From an uncultured Ruminiclostridium sp. (lineage in GTDB: Bacteria > Bacillota > Clostridia > Oscillospirales > Ruminococcaceae): a stretch of 64,000 nt of DNA. Of this stretch, positions 1 through 6,881 are shown in pieces. The notes under the pieces are model-generated. The model ran no database searches. It was not told where the DNA came from and saw only the letters and a list, made by a program, of their open reading frames with translations. A program made the translations under genes and the position numbers. The DNA lies in assembly GCA_947623915.1 (NCBI GenBank), contig CANQIB010000010.1, forward strand, positions 1 to 64,000. Direction: 5' to 3'. The stretch's first letter is position 1, and each line of letters opens with the position of its first letter.

Positions 1-146
1 CTAATGCTGTTATTGCCTCCGGCACCCTGCGAGGGTGTGGCTCGTTTGGCTGCGCTACGCAGGCGGTCTATTTCGCGTCCTATTTCAAAAAGAACGGGGT
101 CGCTGCCGTCCGCCGTAAGATGTTCGCTAACTATGTGTGACTTCAT
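1..146 (-). CDS. Hypothetical protein, 3' part beyond the window
   Basis: The frame opens with ATG at 144-146 behind an AGAAAGG ribosome binding site and stays open for 48 codons to the window edge, so only the N-terminus is seen. It starts MKSHIVSEHL and contains an acidic stretch followed by a basic one (GREIDRLRSAAKR), with no signal peptide or membrane segment. I do not recognise the family. It is transcribed away from the recombinase stub and tRNA-Pro, so it is most likely cargo of the integrated element whose end lies here. Confidence 0.5.
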   Translation of the reverse strand, partial: MKSHIVSEHLTADGSDPVLFEIGREIDRLRSAAKRATPSQGAGGNNSI

Positions 147-263
147 TTTTTCGTTTCCTTTCTTATATATGACTTGATGTCTTTTTGCCGTTCGGGAATC
201 CGTTTTTCGGAAAAAAGAGGTATGAGAATACATCACGATTGGCTTTGCCAAGCGGCTGTACGG

Positions 264-281
264 TAGACGGGAACCCGTCTA
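264..281. repeat. Perfect 8-bp inverted repeat
   Basis: The arms TAGACGGG and CCCGTCTA are separated by two bases. The repeat lies in the leader of the cut-off gene at 1-146, just before a second hairpin at 295-318. With a two-base gap it is more likely a protein-binding palindrome than an RNA hairpin. The 200 bases between the two neighbouring genes hold only these two repeats. Confidence 0.35.
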
Positions 282-294
282 TTCTTGCTTTTTC

Positions 295-318
295 AAACCG
301 GCAAAAAATTGCCGGTTT
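295..318. terminator. Hairpin, likely terminator of the frameshifted gene
   Basis: A 10-bp perfect stem (AAACCGGCAA / TTGCCGGTTT) with a four-base A loop. It stands just past the stop of the minus-strand frame ending at 351, the position expected for its terminator. The uridine tracts on both sides are short, so strength and direction are uncertain. Confidence 0.45.
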
Positions 319-350
319 TCAACGTTTGGAACGCTGAAAAAAGAACATTT

Positions 351-586
351 TCAGCGCATTTGCGGCATTTCTACGCCTTTTTTGAAGATATCATCGGTAT
401 TTTCAGCTATGTTCGGTGTTTTATCGGCGTTAAGCTCCTGTCCGAGCAGCCATTTTACGGGTGCAGTCGTTTCATCACCGTCTGCAAAGGGATTCAATTT
501 GTACGACGTTTTTGTGCGCCGGAAGCCTGCGGCTGCGAATTCCTCCCGGCTTGCGCAGCCGCAGGCTTTTGTATAAATACTGCCAT
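351..586 (-). pseudogene. Frameshifted small gene of the integrated element
   Basis: From ATG at 584-586 one frame reads MAVFIQKPAAAQ...GAQKRRTN and stops. The overlapping frame, shifted by one base, continues with a coherent protein-like sequence (KLNPFADGDETT, KWLLGQELNADKTP, DDIFKKGVEMPQMR) up to 351. The break falls at ACAAATTGA: one extra A would read T-K-L-N and join the two halves into about 79 residues. This suggests a single-base deletion in an A-run. I do not know the family. There is no strong ribosome binding site, in keeping with decay. The longer open frame extending upstream to 710 probably has no meaning. Confidence 0.4.
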
Positions 587-657
587 GTTGTAAACAAATG
601 CAGGATTTACCGTTTTTAATGGTTTTTTGTGAAAAAAATAAGCCTAACATTCTGTAG

Positions 658-1026
658 TTCCGCTTCCTGAACGGTTCTACATCTGTCAAGCTAATTATAA
701 CAACTTTCACTAATCACATGCACTCCGAAATAAGCTGGACAAGAATGTGGGATTCGTACTTAAAAACCTTAAATCAAAAATACGGTATGGCAGATCAAGC
801 AGCTGACTCAAATAAAAAATACAGTATTCCCAGATTTACACCGCATTGGCTGAGGCACACTTTTATAACTATGATGTATCTTTCGGGCGTGGATGTTCTT
901 ACCGCAAAGGAGCAAGCCGGACATTCCGATATTCAAACAACACTTGCAATATATACCCACCTCAACGAACAGCACAAAAATAAAAATATCAAAAAACTTA
1001 ATGAGTACATCAAAAATATTGGATAA
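658..1026 (+). pseudogene. C-terminal stub of a tyrosine recombinase (phage/ICE integrase)
   Basis: About 120 codons of the catalytic domain of a tyrosine recombinase remain. They include HWLRHTF (the His-x-x-Arg box II), GHSDIQTT (second catalytic His) and IYTHL (catalytic Tyr). The N-terminal arm- and core-binding domains and the box I Arg are absent, and an in-frame stop at 655-657 closes the frame upstream. Only a weak ATG at 718 offers a start. A full integrase is about 350-400 residues, so this is a remnant and cannot act alone. It is AT-rich compared with the rest of the window. It lies just past the 3' end of tRNA-Pro, the usual place for an integrase gene of an element that used the tRNA as its attachment site. 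Confidence 0.85.
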
Positions 1027-1044
1027 CATTTCATATTATACGTT

Positions 1045-1067
1045 CGCCGCCCGAATTTCGGACGGCG
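1045..1067 (+). terminator. Terminator of the recombinase stub
   Basis: An 11-bp stem (CGCCGCCCGAA / TTCGGACGGCG, one G-U pair) with a minimal loop, followed by ATATTTTATATA, 18 bases after the recombinase stop codon. Confidence 0.6.
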
Positions 1068-1179
1068 ATATTTTATATATCGAGCATATTGAAGTGCCAT
1101 GCCTGACACCCTATTTGACACATTTTTCCCGCCAAAACTCCCCTAAGCGCCCACAAATGAGCAATAGGAAAACAAAAAT

Positions 1180-1226
1180 AAAAAGTCCTGAAAACCCGCT
1201 CTACAAAACGGTTTACAGGACTTTTT
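1180..1226 (-). terminator. Terminator of tRNA-Pro
   Basis: An 11-bp stem (AAAAAGTCCTG / CAGGACTTTTT) encloses a second short helix (AAACC..GGTTT). Read on the minus strand it ends in a T-rich stretch and lies 26 bases after the encoded CCA end of tRNA-Pro. It separates the tRNA from the integrase stub. Confidence 0.75.
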
Positions 1227-1251
1227 ACAACATATTCCGATATATGCTTTT

Positions 1252-1328
1252 TGGTCTGAGTGACAGGATTTGAACCTGCGGCCTCTACCACCCCAAGGTA
1301 GCGCGCTACCAATCTGCGCCACACCCAG
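1252..1328 (-). tRNA. tRNA-Pro (anticodon GGG)
   Basis: The minus strand folds into a full cloverleaf. Acceptor CTGGGTG pairs with CACTCAG (one G-U), the D arm is GCGC..GCGC, the anticodon stem is CTACC/GGTAG with loop TTGGGGT, and the T arm contains GGTTCAAAT. The anticodon GGG reads the Pro codon CCC. The discriminator is A and CCA is encoded at 1252-1254. A consensus promoter lies upstream (1340-1368). The adjacent integrase stub marks this tRNA as the probable attachment site of the element to the left. Confidence 0.95.
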
Positions 1329-1339
1329 ATAACGTTACT

Positions 1340-1368
1340 ATTATATACTTTTTTTCGGAGTTTGTCAA
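1340..1368 (-). promoter_or_regulatory. Promoter of tRNA-Pro (TTGACA-17-TATAAT)
   Basis: A perfect sigma-A consensus on the minus strand: -35 TTGACA at 1363-1368, a 17-bp spacer, and -10 TATAAT at 1340-1345, twelve bases before the mature 5' end of the tRNA. Confidence 0.9.
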
Positions 1369-1403
1369 GCACTTTTTCAAAAAAACTTAAACAGGCGAAA
1401 AAA

Positions 1404-1432
1404 CGCCGCCGCAGACCTTTACTGCGGCGGCG
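1404..1432 (-). terminator. Terminator of the XRE regulator
   Basis: A 10-bp GC stem (CGCCGCCGCA / TGCGGCGGCG), followed on the minus strand by TTTTTTCGCC, 30 bases after the stop codon of the regulator. Confidence 0.8.
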
Positions 1433-1462
1433 AATATGTACCGAACAAAACCGTAAACAGAT

Positions 1463-1714
1463 TTACGCGTTCTCCTCTTTCTCGGCTCTCTTTTTTCTTT
1501 CGGCTTCAACAGCCGCCACCAGAACGCTCGGACTTACTCCAAGTGCCTCCGAAAGGCGGAAAAAGGTCTCAAGGGTCGGACGGCGCTCCCCGCGCTCAAT
1601 AGCGCTGAGGTGAGTTCTACCGATCTCGGCAAGATTGCTTACAACTTCCTGTGAAAGTCCCTTTTCTTTCCTGAAACGCCTGATCACAGCTCCTACGTCT
1701 TTTGAATTTAACAT
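1463..1714 (-). CDS. XRE-family helix-turn-helix regulator, 83 aa
   Basis: A small single-domain Cro/C1-type DNA-binding protein. Residues 8-63 form the five-helix fold: IRRFRKEKGLSQEVVSNLAEIGRTHLSAIERGERRP is the typical helix-2/recognition-helix region, and LETFFRLSEALGVSP closes the domain. A short Lys/Glu-rich tail follows. GGGAGGG lies 7 bases before the ATG. It has its own terminator. It stands alone, next to the tRNA-Pro with its element remnant, and transcribes toward it, so it could be a leftover phage/ICE repressor or an ordinary host regulator. Nothing in the sequence shows its targets. Confidence 0.85.
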   Translation of the reverse strand: MLNSKDVGAVIRRFRKEKGLSQEVVSNLAEIGRTHLSAIERGERRPTLETFFRLSEALGVSPSVLVAAVEAERKKRAEKEENA

Positions 1715-1943
1715 TACTCACCCTCCCGTAATGAAACTTTAATGTAGGCTGTAAAACGTAAATATTATGCAATTACGCGGATAACATCACCGCGCGGCCG
1801 TCTGGCTCGCATATCAATGGTAACCACTGAACAAGCGCGTCGGAAACAATGTTTGTCCGCTTTCCACGTTTTAACTGCTTTAAGTATATCACGGATATTT
1901 GCTTTTGTCAATAGTTGAGCGGCAAGGAAAAAATAAAATGACA

Positions 1944-1977
1944 TTCGGCGGCTCGGTTTTTTGACCGAGCCGCCGAA
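1944..1977 (-). terminator. Terminator of the rubrerythrin gene
   Basis: A 14-bp perfect stem (TTCGGCGGCTCGGT / ACCGAGCCGCCGAA) with a T6 loop, 15 bases after the rubrerythrin stop. On the minus strand it is followed by a TTTTATTTTTT run. The remaining 230 bases up to the XRE gene hold nothing else I can support. Confidence 0.85.
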
Positions 1978-1992
1978 CGCCAAAATTTTTGT

Positions 1993-2544
1993 TTACTTAA
2001 AATATCTTTTCAGCAGACCCTCAAATGCCTTGCCGTGTCTTGCCTCGTCCTTTGCCATTTCATGTACGGTATCATGGATAGCGTCGAGGTTGAGCGCCTT
2101 GGCTTTCTTTGCAAGGTCGAACTTGCCCTGAGTAGCGCCGTGCTCCGCCATAACTCTCTTTTCAAGGTTCTCCTTGGTGGAATCGCTTACCACGTCGCCG
2201 AGCAGCTCGGCAAATTTTGCCGCATGCTCCGCTTCCTCCCATGCCGCCTTTTCATAGTAAAGGCCTACTTCGGGATAGCCCTCTCTGTGAGCGGCTCTCG
2301 CCATAGCAAGATACATTCCGACTTCGGTGCATTCACCCTCGAAATTCGCCTTGAGTCCGGCGATTATCTCCTCGTCGGTAACTGCCTTTGCCACGCCTAT
2401 CTTATGCTCGTCTGCAAAAACAAGTCCGCCGTCCTCGGTAACTTCCTTGAACTTGTTGCCCGGCACCTTGCACTGAGGGCAAAACTCCGGCGGATTTTCG
2501 CCTTCGTAAACATATCCGCAAACAGGACATACAAACTTTTTCAT
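1993..2544 (-). CDS. Reverse rubrerythrin (NADH-dependent peroxidase component), 183 aa
   Basis: The domain order is inverted relative to classical rubrerythrin. An N-terminal rubredoxin-like Fe(SCys)4 knuckle (CPVCG at residues 6-9, CPQC at about 22-25) precedes the ferritin-like diiron domain (residues ~55-183). The latter carries the metal-binding ExxH-type helices: [20 protein letters not shown] and [10 protein letters not shown]. Such proteins reduce hydrogen peroxide and oxygen in the cytoplasm of clostridia with electrons from NADH via a partner reductase; no such reductase is nearby. The gene is monocistronic, with a consensus promoter, a palindromic operator and a strong terminator, as expected for a stress-inducible, highly expressed gene. 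AGGAG lies 8 bases before the ATG. Confidence 0.93.
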   Translation of the reverse strand: MKKFVCPVCGYVYEGENPPEFCPQCKVPGNKFKEVTEDGGLVFADEHKIGVAKAVTDEEIIAGLKANFEGECTEVGMYLAMARAAHREGYPEVGLYYEKAAWEEAEHAAKFAELLGDVVSDSTKENLEKRVMAEHGATQGKFDLAKKAKALNLDAIHDTVHEMAKDEARHGKAFEGLLKRYFK

Positions 2545-2570
2545 TGTGATTATCTCCTTTATGTTATTTA

Positions 2571-2593
2571 AAATCAGTAACAGTTACTGATTT
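2571..2593. promoter_or_regulatory. 11-bp palindromic operator in the rubrerythrin leader
   Basis: AAATCAGTAAC and GTTACTGATTT flank a single central A: 11 bp of perfect dyad symmetry. It spans roughly +3 to +25 of the predicted transcript, between promoter and ribosome binding site, which is a classic repressor position. It does not match the PerR box TTATAATNATTATAA, the usual regulator of this gene in Clostridium, so a different oxidative-stress repressor is inferred. Confidence 0.65.
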
Positions 2594-2602
2594 ATTTACT
2601 CC

Positions 2603-2631
2603 ATTATACAACACCTTGGCGGTTTTGTCAA
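2603..2631 (-). promoter_or_regulatory. Promoter of rubrerythrin (TTGACA-17-TATAAT)
   Basis: A perfect consensus on the minus strand: TTGACA (2626-2631), 17-bp spacer, TATAAT (2603-2608). It lies directly beside the stop codon of the upstream pnuC gene and places the start point near 2596. Confidence 0.92.
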
Positions 2632-2636
2632 TACGA

Positions 2637-3338
2637 TTATTCAAAAATATTCTTTTCGGCGTTTTGCCGCTTTTTTATGCGATTCCAGTTAAAAAATCCG
2701 TAAGCGTCGTTTATCAAAAACACCGCAAAGCATACCGCCATGGTGATATACTTTGCGTCCTGCGCTCCCGCGAGCAGCCAAAGCACGATGAGCACGATAT
2801 CGTTAGCGGCGTATGCCGCCGCGTAAAACGGGCTTCTCATCACCGTAAGATAAGACGCAAGATAGCTGGTGGTAACGGAAAATATGCTTACCGCAAGATT
2901 TGCGTTTTTGAGCAGGTAAAGCAAAAAACCGAATACTGCGGTGACGATAACGGCGGATACCGCCATGAACGTCTTTTTCTTTTTATCCAGCTTTCCTACC
3001 TCGACTTCTTTTGAATCTCTGTAGGGGTGGCGTATCCACGATACCACCGACGCCGCCGCTATCGGCGCGGTCATGCCGAGATATGTTATCATTTCCCCAT
3101 AATACGAAAAGAAAAACGAAATTATCCCGTAAAACACCGAAAATATCACCGTCAGCACCTGCCCCGCCACGCGTCCTTTCGCCACAAAGATAAGCGCGGT
3201 CACTCCTATGAGCGAAGCGGTAAGCGTCAGCGGGTCGCCGGAAACCAGCAAAAAGCATACCGCAACGGCGGTAACGGAAAATATCCACAACAGCACTTCA
3301 AATCCTGTAAGCGCGTTAAACGGGTTCTTGGCTTTCAT
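2637..3338 (-). CDS. pnuC: PnuC-family nicotinamide riboside (vitamin B3) transporter, 233 aa
   Basis: An integral membrane facilitator with about seven hydrophobic segments. It shows the family hallmarks of the N-terminal core (IFVAKGRVAGQVLTV and SYYGEMITYLGMT) and the C-terminal signature with NDAYGFFNW at residues ~215-223. PnuC proteins take up nicotinamide riboside, which is trapped by cytosolic phosphorylation to feed NAD synthesis; other PnuC-type proteins carry thiamine or riboflavin, and the substrate cannot be told from sequence alone. A basic loop (KLDKKKKTF) sits between the halves. It follows the Na/Pi cotransporter on the same strand behind that gene's terminator. No NAD or TPP riboswitch was found in the short leader. 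Confidence 0.85.
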   Translation of the reverse strand: MKAKNPFNALTGFEVLLWIFSVTAVAVCFLLVSGDPLTLTASLIGVTALIFVAKGRVAGQVLTVIFSVFYGIISFFFSYYGEMITYLGMTAPIAAASVVSWIRHPYRDSKEVEVGKLDKKKKTFMAVSAVIVTAVFGFLLYLLKNANLAVSIFSVTTSYLASYLTVMRSPFYAAAYAANDIVLIVLWLLAGAQDAKYITMAVCFAVFLINDAYGFFNWNRIKKRQNAEKNIFE

Positions 3339-3361
3339 CTTTATCTTCTTTCCGACAGCTA

Positions 3362-3393
3362 AAAAGCACCTGCACCGTCCGGCAGATGCTTTT
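3362..3393 (-). terminator. Terminator between the Na/Pi cotransporter and pnuC
   Basis: A 12-bp stem (AAAAGCACCTGC / GCAGATGCTTTT with one G-U pair), 18 bases past the cotransporter stop codon. The T-run of the stem arm provides the U tract on the minus strand. Confidence 0.6.
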
Positions 3394-3411
3394 TGTTTTT
3401 CGCGGCGGACG

Positions 3412-5175
3412 TTAAGGCAGCATATACTTTTCTCTGTACTTGGCGAATTTTTCTCTGAAGTCCTTATTGTCCTCGGTTTTCAGCTCATTAAGGTAGTTAT
3501 GCGTGTCAAAGCTGTTCTCGTTTATCTGTATCAGGCACACCGCTATATTTGAACAATGATCCGCGACGCGCTCAAAATTCGTAACTATATCGGTAAGCAC
3601 AAATCCCATTTCTATGGTGCATTTGCCCTTGCGCAGTCTTCTGATGTGGCGGTCCCTTATCTCCGAGCTGAGATTGTCTATGACCTCCTCAAGCGGCTCG
3701 ACCGATTTTGCAAGGTAGGTATCGTTGCGCTCGAAAGCGTTGACCGCGGTGTCCAGTATCTCGTTTACCGCGTCGCTGAAAATATGTATCTCGTTCATCG
3801 CCTTTTTGGAGAACTCCAGCGATTTTTCGTGCATCTCGACGGCGCAGCCTTTGATATTTACCGCATGGTCCGCTATCCTCTCGAAATCGCTTATACAATG
3901 TAGCAGCATATTTATCGTCTGGCTCTCGGAAACGGTCATGCTTTTCGAGCCGAGATTGAGCAGATAGCTGCCCAGCTTGTCCTCGTACCCGTCAACTATC
4001 TCCTCGTTGGCATCGACCTGCTGCATATCCTGCTCATTAAAAGAGGACAGCAAAGAGATAGACATTCTGAGCGTGCTGCGCGCGCAGTCGGACATCTTTG
4101 CCGCGACCTGCTTGCATTGCTCCAAAGCGACCGACGGAGTAGCAAGAAAACGTGGATCCAAAAGCTGATACTCCTCTTTCGGGGTCTCTCTGTCGTCTTT
4201 TTTGTCGCGTATGGTAATGCAGGCGAGCTTTTCCAGTCCCTTGCCGAACGGCAGCAGCACCAAGGTGGCGAATACATTGAAAACGCTGTGTATTATCGCT
4301 ATGCCGACCTGTCCCGCGACGTCGTCTACAAATTCCAACGGGAACAGCGCGTTCACCGTATAGAATATCACCATAAACAGTATTGTACCTATAAGATTGA
4401 AATACAGATGTACCAACGCGGCGCGCTTGGCATTTTTGTTAGCCCCCACGCAGGAAAGCAGCGCGGTAACGCAGGTGCCGATATTCTGTCCCATTATTAT
4501 AGGTATCGCCGAGCCGTAGGTCACCGCTCCCGTAGCGCAGACCGCCTGCAAAATACCGACGGAAGCGGAGGAGCTTTGGATTATCGCGGTAAGCACCGCG
4601 CCCGCCAAAACGCCCAGCAGCGGATTTGAGAACATGGTAAGTATGTTTCGGAAGGATTCGTTCTGCGCGAGCGGTTCTACCGCGCCGCTCATCATATCCA
4701 TTCCGAACATCAGCACCGTAAATCCCACAAGTATACCGCCTATATCCTTTTTGCGGCTGCTCTTGCTTATCATTATCATGAATATGCCTATGATGCCGAG
4801 GATAGGAGTAAAGGAGGTCGGCTTGAGCAGCTGAACGAATATGTTCTCGTCACCGATGCCGGTAAGCGACAGCAGCCACGACGTAATGGTAGTACCGATA
4901 TTCGCGCCCATTATGACTCCGACCGCCTGCGACAGCTTCATTATGCCGGAGTTTACGAAACCCACCACCATGACCGTCGTCGCGGAGGACGACTGCATGA
5001 CCGCCGTGACCAAAGCGCCCAGTCCCACCGATTTTATGGGGTTGGAAGTCATCTTTTCCAAAATTTTTTCAAGCCTGCTGCCGGACAGCTTCTCCAAGCC
5101 CTGTCCCATGCTGTTCATGCCGTAAAGGAACAAGGCAAGTCCGCCTATCAACGTCAGTATGCCGAATATATCCAT
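3412..5175 (-). CDS. Na+/phosphate cotransporter with C-terminal PhoU-like domain, 587 aa
   Basis: Two inverted NptA/NaPi-II repeats carry the signature QSSSA motifs (MQSSSATTV near residue 61, IQSSSASVG near 200) and the GANIGTT / GQNIGTC pair. Together they form the membrane transport core (residues ~1-310, about eight or nine segments). Residues ~345-570 form a cytoplasmic PhoU-like helical domain (SDFERIADHAVNI and TNFERVADHCSNI), which in this family senses phosphate or controls transport. It should import inorganic phosphate with sodium. The gene has a 120-base leader with an imperfect hairpin (5237-5280) but no clear promoter, and may be co-transcribed with the CheX/CheY-like genes upstream. 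Confidence 0.9.
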   Translation of the reverse strand: MDIFGILTLIGGLALFLYGMNSMGQGLEKLSGSRLEKILEKMTSNPIKSVGLGALVTAVMQSSSATTVMVVGFVNSGIMKLSQAVGVIMGANIGTTITSWLLSLTGIGDENIFVQLLKPTSFTPILGIIGIFMIMISKSSRKKDIGGILVGFTVLMFGMDMMSGAVEPLAQNESFRNILTMFSNPLLGVLAGAVLTAIIQSSSASVGILQAVCATGAVTYGSAIPIIMGQNIGTCVTALLSCVGANKNAKRAALVHLYFNLIGTILFMVIFYTVNALFPLEFVDDVAGQVGIAIIHSVFNVFATLVLLPFGKGLEKLACITIRDKKDDRETPKEEYQLLDPRFLATPSVALEQCKQVAAKMSDCARSTLRMSISLLSSFNEQDMQQVDANEEIVDGYEDKLGSYLLNLGSKSMTVSESQTINMLLHCISDFERIADHAVNIKGCAVEMHEKSLEFSKKAMNEIHIFSDAVNEILDTAVNAFERNDTYLAKSVEPLEEVIDNLSSEIRDRHIRRLRKGKCTIEMGFVLTDIVTNFERVADHCSNIAVCLIQINENSFDTHNYLNELKTEDNKDFREKFAKYREKYMLP

Positions 5176-5236
5176 TATATCTATCCTCTCAGAAAACGAA
5201 AACGATCAAACGCACGAAATATCTCCGTACAGTAAT

Positions 5237-5280
5237 ACAGCCTGGAGAAGTTCCGCGTCGGCCACGGTCCTGTCTCCAAG
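5237..5280 (-). other. Imperfect hairpin in the leader of the Na/Pi cotransporter
   Basis: On the minus strand CTTGGAGA and TCTCCAGG pair (G-U included) around a GC-rich interior. No U tract follows, so it is not an ordinary terminator. It lies between the CheX-like gene and the cotransporter, and could attenuate or process the joint transcript. Confidence 0.3.
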
Positions 5281-5295
5281 CCGAATTGTTTACCT

Positions 5296-6186
5296 TTAAA
5301 ATTCCGCTATTACGAAAATTACCTTTCCGAATGAAAATTCCACAGGTATTTTCATAATATGCCGAGCGCCCGAACCTACCACGTCGGCAGCCGTCTTGAC
5401 CTCCTGCGGCGCAAGAGTAAGCTCCTTGCCGATGTTGTTTGATACATTGACCGTGAACAGACCGTTGCTGAGGTTCAAAAATTCGCTCACAACGTCCTTG
5501 GCGTACTCGTCGTTCTCGGTAAGCTCCTCCTCGGCATAGCGTGAAGCGAAAGCGACGAACGCTTTGTCGTCCGCGATAACGGAAGTCATCGCGTCAAACC
5601 CGCCTCCCAGCTTCTGGCAGACCGCAGTGCAGCTCTCGTCTATCTCCGACGTGGGCAGCGGCGTGAAATCATCGCCTATGAAACGGATAAGGTTTTTAAA
5701 GAGAATATTTATATATTCGGAGATAAGCTCGCCGTTCGCCGTGTTTTTATCGTCGATGTCATAGAAATTTCCGATGACCGCGCCGGTTTTTTGAGCGTTT
5801 TCCGCCACAAAATCCTCATCGTCAAGATGGTGCTCCGATTTGTAGCTGTTCAGCGCCTCCTCAAATTCCTCGTTGGTAAGGCATCCCATATCCACCAGAG
5901 TTTGTCCCAAAACAAGACAACCCGTCTTTTGGGTGGAAAGCAGCTCGGTGACCTGTTCGGGAGTAAGATACCCCATCTCCACCGCAATGTCGCCTATCCT
6001 CTTATCAACTGTAGCCTGCATCTTATGTACCGCGTCCACCTGCTTTGCGGTCATGTACCCCGCGTTTATCGCCAGCACGCCCAGCTTTACGCGGGTGCTG
6101 CTTTTCAGCTCTATCGCCTTTTTAAGATTTTCTGCCGATACTATCTGCCTGTTGAGCAGATAACCGCCGAAAAATTGTGTAAACAT
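5296..6186 (-). CDS. CheX-like domain protein with N-terminal MshEN-type repeats, 296 aa
   Basis: Residues ~1-115 contain three copies of a helical unit with a G-Y/C-L/M-T signature (LAINAGYMTAKQVDAV, AVEMGYLTPEQVTELL, LVDMGCLTNEEFEEAL). These resemble the cyclic-di-GMP-binding MshEN/GspE N-terminal repeats. Residues ~150-296 match the CheX/CheC-type phosphatase fold: an ISEYINILFKNLIRFI helix, a VVSEFLNLSNGLF helix, and a C-terminal beta hairpin ending in VIFVIAEF. CheX proteins dephosphorylate CheY. The next gene upstream encodes a lone CheY-like receiver, which makes the two a natural pair. There is no CheA, CheW or flagellar gene nearby. Binding of c-di-GMP is an inference from the repeats only. 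Confidence 0.7.
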   Translation of the reverse strand: MFTQFFGGYLLNRQIVSAENLKKAIELKSSTRVKLGVLAINAGYMTAKQVDAVHKMQATVDKRIGDIAVEMGYLTPEQVTELLSTQKTGCLVLGQTLVDMGCLTNEEFEEALNSYKSEHHLDDEDFVAENAQKTGAVIGNFYDIDDKNTANGELISEYINILFKNLIRFIGDDFTPLPTSEIDESCTAVCQKLGGGFDAMTSVIADDKAFVAFASRYAEEELTENDEYAKDVVSEFLNLSNGLFTVNVSNNIGKELTLAPQEVKTAADVVGSGARHIMKIPVEFSFGKVIFVIAEF

Positions 6187-6254
6187 AATTTATATGGTAT
6201 TGCTTCCCGACGAAGCAATTCTCCTTTCATACGTTGTGCTAAGGGATAAGAGGG

Positions 6255-6638
6255 TCAAACCTCTTTGAAATAATGGTCCAGCAGCTTTACCAGTCTTTCT
6301 TCCTCGACCGGCTTCTGTAAAAAATCGCTCGCGCCGTACTTTATCGCCTCGGTCAGATTGCCCTCCGTACCGATGGAGGTAGCCATGACGATATTCGCGT
6401 CGGGCGACGCGGATTTTATCGCCTTGAGCGCCTCTACGCCGGACATTTCCGGCATTACTATATCCATAAAGGTTATATCCGGCGACACCTCGGCGTATTT
6501 CTCAACGGCGTCCTTGCCGTCCTTTGCTTCGTAAATATTAGTAATGCCATAGTTTTCAAGCAGCATACGCATTTTTTTCCTTATCATCATGGAATCGTCA
6601 CAGATAAGGACTTTTGCCTGTGAAACAGCTGTTGACAT
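6255..6638 (-). CDS. Stand-alone CheY-like response regulator receiver, 127 aa
   Basis: A single receiver domain with all conserved residues: acidic pair D14/D15, phospho-acceptor D59 (in MDIVMPEMSG), T87 and K109 (QKP). There is no output domain. The start chosen is the ATG at 6638, 8 bases after AGGAGGAG; the frame runs on upstream but that part is not protein-like. It is followed 68 bases later by the CheX-like gene, which would act as its phosphatase. The kinase must be elsewhere. The chemoreceptor at 49.8-52.4 kb could feed the same pathway. Confidence 0.9.
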   Translation of the reverse strand: MSTAVSQAKVLICDDSMMIRKKMRMLLENYGITNIYEAKDGKDAVEKYAEVSPDITFMDIVMPEMSGVEALKAIKSASPDANIVMATSIGTEGNLTEAIKYGASDFLQKPVEEERLVKLLDHYFKEV

Positions 6639-6881
6639 TTCTCTCTCCTCCTGTATGTCAAATATATTAAAAATTTGAAATAAGGTATGCCCGTATCGTT
6701 TTGCGACCCGCGGCAGACGCGCCGCGGTTTCCGTCGGCAAGACCCAAGTCAAAGTGATATACATTAAGTATATCATTTTTTTATGGAATTTGCAATACCT
6801 TTTTTAATTTTTGTATGAGATTTTTGTAACTTCTGACCTTACATTAAATGTCAACATTTCGCGCTTAAAAGAAAAGCCGCT

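Noticed and set aside
893..1273. 126-codon plus-strand frame reaching into tRNA-Pro
   Set aside because: Overlaps the recombinase stub in another frame, two terminators and the tRNA; no start site.
1765..1983. 72-codon open frame between the XRE gene and rubrerythrin
   Set aside because: It runs through the rubrerythrin terminator, has no ribosome binding site and is rich in Arg, as expected from noncoding DNA.
2571..2593. PerR box for rubrerythrin
   Set aside because: The palindrome has a different sequence and a single-base centre; it does not match TTATAATNATTATAA.
3339..3411. NAD riboswitch before pnuC
   Set aside because: The short gap is taken up by the terminator of the preceding gene; no aptamer-like fold remains.
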